Origin: Anaerolineae bacterium
GTDB taxonomy: Bacteria > Chloroflexota > Anaerolineae > 4572-78 > J111
Direction of reading: 5' to 3'
DNA: 64,000 nt
NCBI GenBank assembly: GCA_023382535.1
Contig: JAHDWA010000009.1
Span: forward strand, 169,795-233,794
Shown here: one piece after another, positions 32,284 through 40,510 of the stretch
How positions within the stretch are numbered: the stretch's first letter is position 1
Layout of the letters: each line of letters opens with the position of its first letter
Program-made: the position numbers and the translations under genes
The notes under the pieces: generated by a model
What the model was told of the DNA's origin: nothing
What the model saw: the letters and a program-made list of their open reading frames with translations, nothing else
Databases searched by the model: none

Positions 32284-32949
32284 TCAGGCTCCCAGTAAGC
32301 CTAACTTCACCGCCGCGATTGCTGCCTGGGCCCGATCAGAAACTCCTAGCTTGGTGAAAATTTCGCTCACATAATTGCGCACCGTTCCCGGCGACAGGTG
32401 CAATTGACCGGCAATTTCAGGGTTGCTTAAACCTTGAGCTAGCAAACGTAATACTTCCTGTTCTCGTAGCGTCAATGCTTCTGGCAAATCTAAAGACGGG
32501 ATAGTTGGAGATAACGTAGGGGTTTGGGCGATGTGAGTCATTATCTTACCGGCCACCTCTGGATCGAGGTGGGCCTTGCCCTGAGCCGTGCCTTCGATGG
32601 CCCGCACCAGATCATCCCGGCGGGTATCCTTGAGCAAGTAACCGCTGGCTCCGGCTCGAATGGCATCGAAAACCCACTCGTCGGTGGCATAGGTCGTCAA
32701 AACCAAAACATTCACTCCTGGAAATTGCTGGCGGATAAAGCGGGTTGCTTGGACGCCGTTCATCACCGGCATATTCAAATCCATTAAAACCACATCGGGC
32801 TGGGTGTGCGCTACCATATCAACAGCTTCCTGGCCGTGGCTGGCCAGAGCTGCGACACGGATATGCGGTACAGTCCCCAAAATAGCGGCCAGTCCTTCCC
32901 GGACAACTGCTTGGTCATCACAAATGAGGACTGAAATCTGCTTGGTCAT
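32284..32949 (-). CDS. NarL/FixJ-family response regulator (SenR-like position)
   Basis: A 221-residue response regulator. The receiver has ICDDQAVVREGL, phospho-acceptor VVLMDLNMPVMNG (about 54), LTTYATDEWVF and YLLKDTRRDDLVRAI. The LuxR-type HTH reads LTLREQEVLRLLAQGLSNPEIAGQLHLSPGTVRNYVSEIFTKLGVSDR. The ATG at 32949 overlaps the kinase stop as ATGA and has GGAGGG upstream, so the pair is translationally coupled. The kinase is divergent from a secreted HbpS-like gene. The architecture matches SenS-SenR of Streptomyces in type and order, which is inference from context. Confidence 0.92.
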   Translation of the reverse strand: MTKQISVLICDDQAVVREGLAAILGTVPHIRVAALASHGQEAVDMVAHTQPDVVLMDLNMPVMNGVQATRFIRQQFPGVNVLVLTTYATDEWVFDAIRAGASGYLLKDTRRDDLVRAIEGTAQGKAHLDPEVAGKIMTHIAQTPTLSPTIPSLDLPEALTLREQEVLRLLAQGLSNPEIAGQLHLSPGTVRNYVSEIFTKLGVSDRAQAAIAAVKLGLLGA

Positions 32950-34232
32950 TGTCCCTCCAGCGCCAATGTCAAACAAATTTGTACCCCCTGCTGGGGTTGA
33001 CTGATAATTTGCAGATTACCGTTTAACATTCCCGCCCGTTCGCGCATTCCGCGCAAACCAAAGTGGTTAGATAGAGTATTCGGCTCATCAGGCTCAAAGC
33101 CGATCCCATCATCGGCAATTACCAATCGAACCGTGTGGGCGTCGTTCACTAATTTTACGCAAACGTGCTTGGCCCGGGCGTGACGCACGATATTCTCCAG
33201 GGCCTCCTGGGCAATCCGATAGATTCCCTGCTCGAACCCGGGGGGCAGGTTGATGGCTAACTCGGCGATCTCTAAATCCAGCCTCAGGTCGGCTCGCCTG
33301 GCCACCGTTTCAGCCATATCCCGCAGGGCAAAAGCCAAGCCAAACTCTTCCAGGGGGGTAGCGCGGAGGGACTGTAACGACCGCCGGGCTTCGGTCAGCC
33401 CGGTACGGGTCGTTTCGTCTGCCTGTTCTAACATTTGCCATGCCGCCTGGGGATTGACTTCCCATAATGAACGGACTGCTTCTAATTGTACACTTAAGGC
33501 GCTCAGCGAGTGGGCCAGGGTATCATGCAGTTCACGCGCCAGGCGATTGCGCTCCCGGCTGGTTGAGAGTTGCTCGATGGTGGTGGCATAATGGGCCAGC
33601 TTGGCGTTGGTTTCCGCCTGTTGCCGGTTCGCCTCGACCAGTGCCTGCCGCTGCGACCGCTGCTGCTGCATCAACCAGGTAATCAGATAACCCAGCAAGA
33701 GATAAATAATGGCCCGTTTAATCAAGTCGTTTGAACTGATGGCGCTAACCAGATGGTCAGGCCGGTCGGCGCTGGAGATCAACCACCATTCTATACCTGA
33801 AATAATAAAAGTATACAGCACTGCCTCGCGCCAGCGGTACTGCCAGGCCACAATCGCCAAGAGCAGGGCAAAATCTTGGCGCATGGCATAAGCATGCAGC
33901 AATTCACTCCGGCTGGCATCAGGCCCCAGGCCGGCCGTGAGAAACCACTGCTTTTCGACAAAAAAGGAAAAGGTGCACAGAGTAATTACCACCGGCAAAA
34001 AGGCTCGATCTAACCGCTGCTGCGCCGCCGGCCACAGCAACAATATCATCGCCACCCCCTGAGTGGCAATTAACGCGGCATATTGCTCTAGGGCAAGTGT
34101 CCCTGTCTGACCGGTAGTGACCTGTAAAATGGGCGAAATGGTCAGCCAGTAGCCCATCCAATAGCCGACCAAAATTCTAAGGATGGGTAAGATGCCCGAT
34201 TCTAACTTGATCGCCTTCATGGCCTGAATCAT
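32946..34232 (-). CDS. Membrane HisKA_3 histidine kinase (SenS-like position)
   Basis: A 428-residue kinase with five or six membrane helices in the first 200 residues and no large extracytoplasmic domain. A coiled coil (about 195-225) precedes HisKA_3, with ERNRLARELHDTLAHSLSAL (His near 236). The ATPase has IAQEALENIVRHARAKHV, IADDGIGF and FGLRGMRERAGMLNG. It overlaps its response-regulator gene by four bases. The divergent neighbour encodes a secreted HbpS/GlcG-like protein, so heme or redox sensing through that partner is plausible. The start at 34232 has no strong site; ATG at 34220 is an alternative. Confidence 0.88.
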   Translation of the reverse strand: MIQAMKAIKLESGILPILRILVGYWMGYWLTISPILQVTTGQTGTLALEQYAALIATQGVAMILLLWPAAQQRLDRAFLPVVITLCTFSFFVEKQWFLTAGLGPDASRSELLHAYAMRQDFALLLAIVAWQYRWREAVLYTFIISGIEWWLISSADRPDHLVSAISSNDLIKRAIIYLLLGYLITWLMQQQRSQRQALVEANRQQAETNAKLAHYATTIEQLSTSRERNRLARELHDTLAHSLSALSVQLEAVRSLWEVNPQAAWQMLEQADETTRTGLTEARRSLQSLRATPLEEFGLAFALRDMAETVARRADLRLDLEIAELAINLPPGFEQGIYRIAQEALENIVRHARAKHVCVKLVNDAHTVRLVIADDGIGFEPDEPNTLSNHFGLRGMRERAGMLNGNLQIISQPQQGVQICLTLALEGQ

Positions 34233-34269
34233 AGCACATCTTGGCGATTGTGAATAGTGCCGGTTGTCA

Positions 34270-34341
34270 GGTGACGCCTGTCACCCCTGAGGCAAAGTGT
34301 CACGGCCTAAATTGATGACATCTTACCTGACAGGTGACACT
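34270..34341. promoter_or_regulatory. GTGACA/TGTCAC operator cluster
   Basis: The palindrome GGTGACGCCTGTCACC (34270-34285) is followed by arms AGTGTCAC (34296-34303) and GTGACACT (34334-34341). All are built from the half-site GTGAC/GTCAC. The cluster sits between the divergent kinase gene and the HbpS-like gene, where the SenR-like regulator would be expected to bind. Confidence 0.6.
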
Positions 34342-34425
34342 ACTTTTCTGCCGGCAAATCGGTTAGACTGAGGCTTGTCTGCAGACTTAATTTTAGCAAA
34401 CAAAGGATCTTAATTGGAGATAAAA

Positions 34426-34992
34426 ATGATTTACAGAACTGTCCTAACAAACGTTTCTTTCCCCAAAAGAGCTGTGATGATCACTCTGGCTCTACTGGCC
34501 CTTTCCTTATTTATCTTCGGGGCGTCGAATGCTGCACCGCCGGAGCAGCCACAACGGCAGCAGGCCCTGCCGCAGCAGCCCTATCTGCCGCTCGAAATGG
34601 CGCTAGAAGCGGCCTCTGCCGCCCTGGCCCAATGTGAAGCCGATGGGTACCGAGTCACAGTGGCAGTGGTTGATCAAGCAGGGGTGGAGAAGGTGATCCT
34701 CAAAGGAGATGGGGCCGGGCCTCACACCATCGCCAGTAGTGTGGGTAAAGCATTTACTGCGGCCAGCATGCGCCGGGCTACTGGGGAAATAGCGACTGCC
34801 ATTGCCGAAAATCCGGCTCTGGACGAATTACGGGCAATGGATGAGCGAATTCTCATTCTGGCCGGGGGTCTGCCCATCGAAATCAATGGCGAGGTTGTCG
34901 GTGGTATTGGCGTGGGCGGCGCGCCCGGCGGTGACTTGGACGCAGCTTGCGCTCAGATAGGAATTGAGCAAATCGCTGGTGTAGGAAACTAA
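34426..34992 (+). CDS. Secreted HbpS/GlcG-family (DUF336) protein
   Basis: A 188-residue protein. The signal peptide has basic residues and the hydrophobic core VMITLALLALSLFIFGASNA, probably cleaved near residue 37. The mature HbpS/GlcG domain shows LPLEMALEAASAALAQCEADG, VTVAVVDQAGVEKVIL, TIASSVGKAFTAASMRR, and LAGGLPIEINGEVVGGIGVGGAPGGDLD. HbpS of Streptomyces is an extracellular heme-binding octamer that modulates the kinase SenS; here a HisKA_3 kinase/regulator pair lies divergently. The ATG at 34426 has TTGGAG at a good distance; the TTG inside that site is not the start. Whether heme ligands are kept cannot be judged by eye. Confidence 0.85.
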   Translation: MIYRTVLTNVSFPKRAVMITLALLALSLFIFGASNAAPPEQPQRQQALPQQPYLPLEMALEAASAALAQCEADGYRVTVAVVDQAGVEKVILKGDGAGPHTIASSVGKAFTAASMRRATGEIATAIAENPALDELRAMDERILILAGGLPIEINGEVVGGIGVGGAPGGDLDAACAQIGIEQIAGVGN

Positions 34993-35002
34993 TCGGACTC
35001 GT

Positions 35003-35042
35003 GAGCCAACGACAGCCAGTTAAGGCGGGCCGTCGTTGGCTC
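35003..35042 (+). repeat. Perfect 11-bp hairpin between HbpS-like and ankyrin genes
   Basis: GAGCCAACGAC (35003-35013) and GTCGTTGGCTC (35032-35042) pair exactly around 18 bases. No U-run follows. It is an mRNA stem that could reduce read-through into, or hide the ribosome site of, the ankyrin gene 21 bases downstream. Confidence 0.6.
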
Positions 35043-35063
35043 ATCCAATGGGATGAGGATATC

Positions 35064-35822
35064 ATGAATAACATTCGCTTGATATATCTGTTATTAGGTC
35101 TTTATGGTCTGACCTTAATGGCGACTGCCTGTAGTACTGCCTCTGGTCCAAGCCAACAATTCGGCCTCATAGAAACATCATCTTCAGCTAATGCGGCTGC
35201 TGCACCACAGGAGGGCGGTGCGGCCCGGGAGAAAGACATGGACTTGATTACTGCAGCTCAACGGGGTGATACCGAAACGGTGAAGCAACTGCTCAGTAAG
35301 GGCGCGAGCGTTCACGCCCGCGATGAAAAGGGTAGAACGGCGCTGATTGCAGCGGCCTATCAGAATCATCTTAAGGTGGCTGAGTTACTCATCAAAGCGG
35401 GCGCTGATGTCAACGTTCAAGACAATACTCAACAAAGCGCCTATTTAATTACTACCTCCGAAGGTTATCTTGAACTACTGAGGCTGACCCTACAAGCAGG
35501 TGCGGATGTGCATCGTACCGATAGTTACAATGGCACGGGATTGATTCGCGCCGCCGATCGAGGGCATGTTGAGATCATCAAAGAATTACTCAAGACCGAT
35601 ATTAAGGTCAATCATGTCAATCGCTTAGGCTGGACGGCATTGCTCGAAGCCATCATCCTGGGAGATGGCGGCCCCCCCCATACGGAAGTTGTGCGTCTCC
35701 TGGTTGAAGCCGGCGCCGATGTGAATCTGGCCGATGGCAATGGGGTAACTCCCTTGGCCCATGCCCGCCAACGTAGCTACAAGGAGATGATGGAAATTCT
35801 AGAAAACGCCGGGGCGCGCTAA
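35064..35822 (+). CDS. Ankyrin-repeat lipoprotein
   Basis: A 252-residue exported protein. The signal peptide [23 protein letters not shown] ends in a lipobox with C23, so it is probably lipid-anchored outside the membrane. After a short linker come about five ankyrin repeats from about residue 60: [40 protein letters not shown], a degenerate unit with [35 protein letters not shown], and [20 protein letters not shown]. The ATG at 35064 has GAGGAT upstream. It follows the HbpS-like gene and may be cotranscribed. A protein-binding role is inferred. Its stop overlaps the convergent dehydrogenase gene. Confidence 0.85.
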   Translation: MNNIRLIYLLLGLYGLTLMATACSTASGPSQQFGLIETSSSANAAAAPQEGGAAREKDMDLITAAQRGDTETVKQLLSKGASVHARDEKGRTALIAAAYQNHLKVAELLIKAGADVNVQDNTQQSAYLITTSEGYLELLRLTLQAGADVHRTDSYNGTGLIRAADRGHVEIIKELLKTDIKVNHVNRLGWTALLEAIILGDGGPPHTEVVRLLVEAGADVNLADGNGVTPLAHARQRSYKEMMEILENAGAR

Positions 35823-36835
35823 AGTTTACCCGGTCTCAGATGGACTTTCAAGGTTTTGCCGGCGGCGAACTGGTGGAAAACATCCGGGAAATCGGCCAGG
35901 GGGACCGCGTGGCTGATGAGCGGCTTAACATTAACGACGCCGTTAGCCAGCCAGGCGATGGCCGGTTCAAAGGTATAACACAGGGCAAAGCTGCCGATAA
36001 TCGTCCAATCGTGGCGAAAGATCTCGTAGGGGTGCAGCGTGATCGTGGCCTCCATTGGCGTCACCCCAAACTGCAAATACTGCCCTCTGGGTTTTAGGAA
36101 ATTGAAGGCCTGCTCAATCACTGCGGGAACGCCGGTCGCATCAATGACGATGGCAAACCCATAAGGAGCTAACTCCTTTAACGCCTCGGCCTGGTCAGGC
36201 CCGGCCGCGACCACAGCCGTAGCGCCTAACTCGCTCGCCAGGGCTAACCGCTCGGCCTGTTTTTCGACCACCACCACTTGCGAAGCCCCGCTGTGGCGCA
36301 AAGCCTGAACCAGGATCAGGCCCATCGGCCCGGCCCCGAAAATAAGAACTTCATTGCCCGGCCAAACCCGCAAGCGGTTAAGAGCGTGAACCACGCAGGC
36401 GAGCGGTTCGATAAATGCCCCTTCGCCGTCGGTCAGGTTATCTGGCACCCGGTAGCAGGCCCGCGCCGGGGCCGCTACGTACTGGGCAAATCCGCCCGAA
36501 CGGGTAATGCCGACGCCTTCCCAGTTCAGGCAGTGATTCGCCTGCTGGTTCCGGCAAAAGTAGCAGTGACCGCAGTACAGGTTGGGATCAACGGCCACCC
36601 GGTCGCCTCGTTGAAAATCGGTCACGTTTCTACCGACTTCAACCACTTGTCCCACAAACTCATGGCCGGGGATCAAGGGGAAGTCAGACATGTACTCATT
36701 CCGGTAGATATGCACATCGGTGCCGCAAATACCGGCAGTCGCTACCTGAACGATAACTTCTTCTGGCCCACATGCCGGGTCGGCGACGTCCTCTACTGCA
36801 ATTGCCTCCGCCGCGGGAAAAATTACAGCCTGCAT
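35819..36835 (-). CDS. Zinc-dependent alcohol/polyol dehydrogenase (MDR)
   Basis: A 338-residue medium-chain dehydrogenase of the sorbitol/threonine dehydrogenase type. The catalytic zinc site is [11 protein letters not shown] (Cys near 37) and [12 protein letters not shown] (His-Glu near 60). The structural zinc site is [15 protein letters not shown]. The Rossmann segment is [18 protein letters not shown] (about 164-181). It probably oxidises a polyol or sugar alcohol with NAD. It is the last gene of the long sugar operon. Its stop overlaps the convergent ankyrin gene by three bases. A hairpin (36855-36901) separates it from the SDR gene. Confidence 0.9.
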   Translation of the reverse strand: MQAVIFPAAEAIAVEDVADPACGPEEVIVQVATAGICGTDVHIYRNEYMSDFPLIPGHEFVGQVVEVGRNVTDFQRGDRVAVDPNLYCGHCYFCRNQQANHCLNWEGVGITRSGGFAQYVAAPARACYRVPDNLTDGEGAFIEPLACVVHALNRLRVWPGNEVLIFGAGPMGLILVQALRHSGASQVVVVEKQAERLALASELGATAVVAAGPDQAEALKELAPYGFAIVIDATGVPAVIEQAFNFLKPRGQYLQFGVTPMEATITLHPYEIFRHDWTIIGSFALCYTFEPAIAWLANGVVNVKPLISHAVPLADFPDVFHQFAAGKTLKVHLRPGKL

Positions 36836-36854
36836 AGATCCTCCTTTCGCAGGT

Positions 36855-36901
36855 AGATGGTCAGCAGTCAGAAATTGTTTTTTATCTGACTGCTGCCATC
36901 T
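36855..36901 (-). repeat. Intergenic hairpin between SDR and dehydrogenase genes
   Basis: AGATGGTCAGCAGTCAGA (36855-36872) and TCTGACTGCTGCCATCT (36885-36901) pair over 17 bases with one bulged base; the loop is T-rich. GGCTACTGGCTACTG units follow, the same vocabulary as the repeats near ftr and fwdB. Confidence 0.65.
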
Positions 36902-36917
36902 GGCTACTGGCTACTGC

Positions 36918-37724
36918 TTACCACACACAATAACCACCGTCAATGATCATATCATGGCCGGTCATGAAATCTGAGACTTCTGAAGCCAGATAAACGACAG
37001 CCCCTTGTAGATCGGTCACCTCGCCCAGGCAATTCATAGGTGTGCGGGCCAGCCAGTAGGGCAGCTTTTCCTTACCAATGGGTTTTTCTATAAATTCGTT
37101 GACCAGTTGCGTCCGGGTATAGCCGGGGCTGATGCTGTTGACTCGCACACCCCGAGGCGCCCATTCCGCCGCCAGGCTGCGGGTCATGTGGAGCACCCCG
37201 GCTTTGGAAGTATTATAAGCGGCTTGATTCTGCGGAGTATTGGCAATGTGGGCCGACATCGAGGCCGTATTGATAATCTTACCGTAACCGGCGGGCAGCA
37301 TCACCCGGGCTTCGGCCTGGGCGCAGAGAAAGACCCCTTTCAGATTGACGGCCATCATTTTATCCCAGTCCGCTTCGGGCATCGTTTCAGAGTCAAACCA
37401 GCCGGCAATCCCGGCATTGTTTACGCCAATGGTCAGGCGGCCCCAACGCTTCATGACCGTGTCAACCATGCGCTGGACCTGCTCGGCCTGGGTCACATCG
37501 GCTACCACCGGCAGCGCCTCGATCCCCTTGGTCTCAAGTTCTGCCGCCACCGCTTCGGCGCTGTCAGCCGCCATGTCTACGACGGCGACGGCGGCGCCGG
37601 CTTCACCCAGGGCGTGAGCATAAGCGCGGCCAATACCCGCCCCTCCGCCGGTAACCAGCGCCACCCGACCCTCCAGGCGGAATCGTTCTAAAATAGGTTT
37701 AGCTTCTAAGAGCTTGTCAGCCAT
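36918..37724 (-). CDS. Short-chain dehydrogenase/reductase
   Basis: A 268-residue classical SDR. The cofactor loop is [22 protein letters not shown] (about 18-39), an acidic residue after strand 2 (AVVDMAAD) favours NAD(H), NNAGIAGW is conserved, and the catalytic Ser-Tyr-Lys lies in [17 protein letters not shown] and [10 protein letters not shown]. The C-terminus [11 protein letters not shown] is typical of sugar or polyol 2-dehydrogenases such as gluconate 5-dehydrogenase or sorbitol dehydrogenase relatives. It lies between two zinc dehydrogenases, starting 17 bases after the upstream one ends. Substrate unknown. Confidence 0.9.
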   Translation of the reverse strand: MADKLLEAKPILERFRLEGRVALVTGGGAGIGRAYAHALGEAGAAVAVVDMAADSAEAVAAELETKGIEALPVVADVTQAEQVQRMVDTVMKRWGRLTIGVNNAGIAGWFDSETMPEADWDKMMAVNLKGVFLCAQAEARVMLPAGYGKIINTASMSAHIANTPQNQAAYNTSKAGVLHMTRSLAAEWAPRGVRVNSISPGYTRTQLVNEFIEKPIGKEKLPYWLARTPMNCLGEVTDLQGAVVYLASEVSDFMTGHDMIIDGGYCVW

Positions 37725-37740
37725 CTTCAGGTTCTCCTTG

Positions 37741-38841
37741 TTAAGGTCTTAACGTCACCTTGATGGATTGCTGGCCGGAGGCCACCAGGTCAATGCCTTC
37801 CTGGAAAGAAGCCAGCGGCATTTGGTGGGTGACGATATGCTCCATCGGCAGCAGCCCTTTTTGGAGCATGTCAATGGCGACGGGGTAGCAGTATGGACTC
37901 AGATGAGAGCCGTGAATGGTTAGCTCTTTGGTGTCGCCGATAATCGTCCAATCCACCGTGACCGGCTCGCGCATGACGCTGAACTCGACAAAGGTGCCCA
38001 GCTTGCGAATCATATGCAAGCCCTGCTCTACGGCGGCCGGGTGGCCGGTCGCTTCGATGTAGACATCGCAGCCGTAGCCGTCGGTCAGCTTACGGACCTC
38101 ATCTATGACGTCAACTTTGCCGGGATTTAAGCCCATGTCCGCCCCGCACGCCCTGGCCACTTCCAGGCGCTGGTCGCTCATGTCGAGAGAAATGAGCAAG
38201 CTGGGATGTTTAAGCCGGGCCGCCGCGATCATGCCCAGCCCCAGCGGGCCGGCCCCGGCAATTACCACGACATCCTGAAATTCGATGTTCGCTCGCTGCA
38301 CCGCGTGGATTGAGCACGCCAGCGGCTCGATATAGACGGCGTGCTCCACCGGGATAGAGGGCGGCACTTTGTGGTTAATGGCGTCGCGGGGAAAGAGCAT
38401 ATACTCGGCCATGGCCCCGAAGGCCCGCTGGCGAAAGCCGTAGACATCGTGTTTCTTTTGGCACATCCAGTACTGGCCGCGCCGGCAAAAACGACATTCC
38501 CAACATGGGACAATCTGCTCCGACACAGCCATATCGCCCAGTTGCAAATCATATTTCTCGCCCGCGCCTTCGCCCAGGGCAACGACTTCGCCGACAAATT
38601 CGTGGCCGGGGATGACCGGGGGCTGGCAGTAACCTTCGCGGTACTTATCGCCCCAAAAGAGAGGGCCGCCCAGATAACATTTCAAATCGCTGGCGCAGAT
38701 ACCGACCGATTTGACCCGGATCACCACTTCGCCTGGCCCCGGCTGGGGTACCGTCCATTCCTGGAGCCGGTAATCTTGCGGCCCGTAGCAAACGACGGCC
38801 TGCATGGTTTTAGGTAAGGGAACATTTGCTTGATAGTTCAT
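37741..38841 (-). CDS. Zinc-dependent alcohol/polyol dehydrogenase (MDR), second copy
   Basis: A 366-residue medium-chain dehydrogenase. The catalytic zinc motif is [14 protein letters not shown], with [12 protein letters not shown]. The structural zinc cysteines lie in [17 protein letters not shown]. The cofactor loop is [19 protein letters not shown]. An Asp after strand 2 ([13 protein letters not shown]) favours NAD. It is about 25 residues longer than the dehydrogenase at 35819-36835 and clearly a different subfamily, near erythritol/L-threitol-type dehydrogenases by feel. The start at 38841 has GGAGC upstream; an in-frame ATG 63 bases earlier lies in repeat sequence. It belongs to the polyol/sugar operon. 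Confidence 0.88.
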   Translation of the reverse strand: MNYQANVPLPKTMQAVVCYGPQDYRLQEWTVPQPGPGEVVIRVKSVGICASDLKCYLGGPLFWGDKYREGYCQPPVIPGHEFVGEVVALGEGAGEKYDLQLGDMAVSEQIVPCWECRFCRRGQYWMCQKKHDVYGFRQRAFGAMAEYMLFPRDAINHKVPPSIPVEHAVYIEPLACSIHAVQRANIEFQDVVVIAGAGPLGLGMIAAARLKHPSLLISLDMSDQRLEVARACGADMGLNPGKVDVIDEVRKLTDGYGCDVYIEATGHPAAVEQGLHMIRKLGTFVEFSVMREPVTVDWTIIGDTKELTIHGSHLSPYCYPVAIDMLQKGLLPMEHIVTHQMPLASFQEGIDLVASGQQSIKVTLRP

Positions 38842-38877
38842 AGTAGCTCCATATAAGTATTGCATATTTAATCGGGT

Positions 38878-38980
38878 TACACAGAGTTTCACGGAGAAAA
38901 ACACAGAGTAACACTGAGAAAGAAATTTACAAAACTTCTCTGTGGCCCTCTGTGTGTCCTCGGCGTGTCTCTGTGACCTG
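38878..38980. repeat. CACAGAG / CTCTGTG inverted repeat
   Basis: CACAGAG units in the left half face CTCTGTGG, CTCTGTGTG and CTCTGTGAC in the right half, giving a loose palindrome. It lies between the GpsA-like and zinc dehydrogenase genes and is a common non-coding repeat type. Confidence 0.6.
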
Positions 38981-38991
38981 AACAGTTAAAG

Positions 38992-40044
38992 TTATTCAGC
39001 AAAAAATGCGTCCCAGGGCATCTCCACCGGGGCATCGTGACAGACAATCTCGATCATCGTTTGCAGCAGCGGCAGGACGCGGCCATCCAGCTCGCCCTGG
39101 GCGATGAGATTTTTTACCGTAGGACCAATCGCCTCGGCCAACTGGGCGCCCTCGATGGTAATATCGGCCATATATTTGGACTTGGCTTCACTGTAAGGCA
39201 TGCCCAGGCCCAGATAGCGCCCCATGCGGCCATTGCGCCCGCCTTGCGCTGTAACGTACAGATCACCCGCGCCGGGCAGGGTGTAAGCCGTGCGCGCCTG
39301 CCCGCCCATATAGTTGACCATGTAGAGAATCTCATTCAAACCCTGGGCATAAATGGCGGCCGACAGATTGTGCATCACCGCCCCGCTCTCGGCCTCCCCT
39401 TCTTTCTCCAGCAAACCGTGGACCAGACCCACCGCTAAGGCATAAACATTTTTCATGGCCACGGCCACCTCGACGCCGACAAAGTCGGTGTTGGTCCAGA
39501 CGTGGTAATAGGGCGTCCGCAGCCAGCCGGCCAGCTTGTCCAGCAGAGCCTGATCCGAGCCGGTAAGCACCACGCAGGTATGTCGCTGAGCGGCCAGTTC
39601 TCCGGCAATCGAGGGGCCACCAATGGCATTCAGGCTGACTTTATCGCGGTAAGCTGCGGGCAGACGGCTCCGAAACAGGTCGGGCAAGGTGCCTAACCGC
39701 TGCCCGTCCCCCGATAAACCTTTGGTCAAGGCCAGCACCGGCACCTCCGGCGGCAAAACCGGTCCTAACCTCTCGGCCGCCCATTCCACCCCCAGCGAGT
39801 TGACCCCCAGCACCACCAGGTCAGCCCCGGACAGCGCCTCCCCCAGGCGGTCCCAGGTGTAAGGTAAAACCGTGTCGGCAATGTGGCAATTCAGCCGGGG
39901 ATGAAAGTGGCTGTCGTGAATTTCTTCAATAATGTCGCCATCCAGGTGCGTGCCTACCAGGTGGATAGTGTGCCCGTTATCGGCCAGCGGAGTGGTGAAA
40001 GCGCTGCCCATCATCCCCGCTCCTAAAACTACAATTTGCGCCAT
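38992..40044 (-). CDS. GpsA-like glycerol-3-phosphate dehydrogenase homologue
   Basis: A 350-residue NAD(P)-dependent dehydrogenase of the GpsA family. IVVLGAGMMGSAFTTPLADNG is the cofactor loop. LALTKGLSGDGQ and the later VAMKNVYALAVGLVHG carry the conserved lysines of the active site. LPGAGDLYVTAQGGRNGRMG matches the substrate phosphate-binding region. Family enzymes interconvert dihydroxyacetone phosphate and sn-glycerol-3-phosphate. It is unusual in a sugar operon and lies next to an AraM-like glycerol-1-phosphate dehydrogenase, so a different polyol phosphate may be the substrate. The gene is divergent from a 63-aa small gene with a palindromic operator between them. Confidence 0.85.
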   Translation of the reverse strand: MAQIVVLGAGMMGSAFTTPLADNGHTIHLVGTHLDGDIIEEIHDSHFHPRLNCHIADTVLPYTWDRLGEALSGADLVVLGVNSLGVEWAAERLGPVLPPEVPVLALTKGLSGDGQRLGTLPDLFRSRLPAAYRDKVSLNAIGGPSIAGELAAQRHTCVVLTGSDQALLDKLAGWLRTPYYHVWTNTDFVGVEVAVAMKNVYALAVGLVHGLLEKEGEAESGAVMHNLSAAIYAQGLNEILYMVNYMGGQARTAYTLPGAGDLYVTAQGGRNGRMGRYLGLGMPYSEAKSKYMADITIEGAQLAEAIGPTVKNLIAQGELDGRVLPLLQTMIEIVCHDAPVEMPWDAFFAE

Positions 40045-40166
40045 AATTCTCCCGTTAAGAAAAGCCTGACCTTGGTAAGGGTTCTTCCCCTAACTTTAGT
40101 TAGTCCGGCCCTCCTCCTTTTTTCTGACGTAAAACCATCTAAAAGGTTGATGTAATATGAATTGAT

Positions 40167-40193
40167 TTACGTTATGCTATCGAACATACGTAA
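40167..40193. promoter_or_regulatory. Operator-like dyad TTACGT...ACGTAA
   Basis: TTACGT (40167-40172) and ACGTAA (40188-40193) are inverted; with a one-base bulge the arms extend to TTACGT(T)ATG / CATACGTAA. It lies between the divergent GpsA-like gene and the 63-aa gene, about 60 bases before the latter's ATG. A half-site GACGTAA occurs at about 40128. Confidence 0.5.
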
Positions 40194-40252
40194 GCTTAGT
40201 ACAGCAACCGCAAATAAAAAACTTAGCCTTTTATCAATTAAGGAGATAAACC

Positions 40253-40444
40253 ATGAGCACCGTCAAACAACAGTACAACCAATTCAAGGTCGAGTATGAC
40301 AGCCTGCAGAAAATTCTCTCTGAAGAGAAAATCCGGCAGGCTAATATCCAAAGTGCCCTCACGCGCGCGACACTCGGCCTGCAATTCGAGAAACAAGGGG
40401 TTACCCGTGAACCCACCTGGTTTATGGTCGGGGGTCAGAGCTAG
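40253..40444 (+). CDS. Small hypothetical protein, 63 aa
   Basis: The only plus-strand gene inside the sugar operon. AAGGAGATAA lies eight bases before the ATG, an excellent ribosome site. Residues 5-45 form a charged, coiled-coil-like helix (YNQFKVEYDSLQKILSEEKIRQANIQ), and the end is uncharged (REPTWFMVGGQS). I do not recognise the family. An operator-like dyad upstream and a hairpin downstream support an independent small transcript. It might be a small regulator or anti-factor for the operon; that is a guess. Confidence 0.65.
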   Translation: MSTVKQQYNQFKVEYDSLQKILSEEKIRQANIQSALTRATLGLQFEKQGVTREPTWFMVGGQS

Positions 40445-40463
40445 GGCCTTGGTTCTGAAAGGC

Positions 40464-40492
40464 GCCGGGGTAGGTCTAAGGCTTACCCCGGC
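40464..40492. terminator. Hairpin between convergent small gene and AraM-like gene
   Basis: GCCGGGGTA (40464-40472) and TACCCCGGC (40484-40492) pair perfectly around 11 bases. It lies between the ends of the 63-aa gene and the AraM-like gene. No T-run follows on the plus strand, and the minus side is not U-rich either. It may be a terminator or a convergent-end stem. Confidence 0.55.
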
Positions 40493-40510
40493 TGGCAAGA
40501 AAAAAATGGG

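Noticed and set aside
34414..34425. TTG at 34414 as start of the HbpS-like protein
   Set aside because: The TTG lies within the TTGGAG ribosome site of the ATG at 34426, which also begins a better signal peptide.
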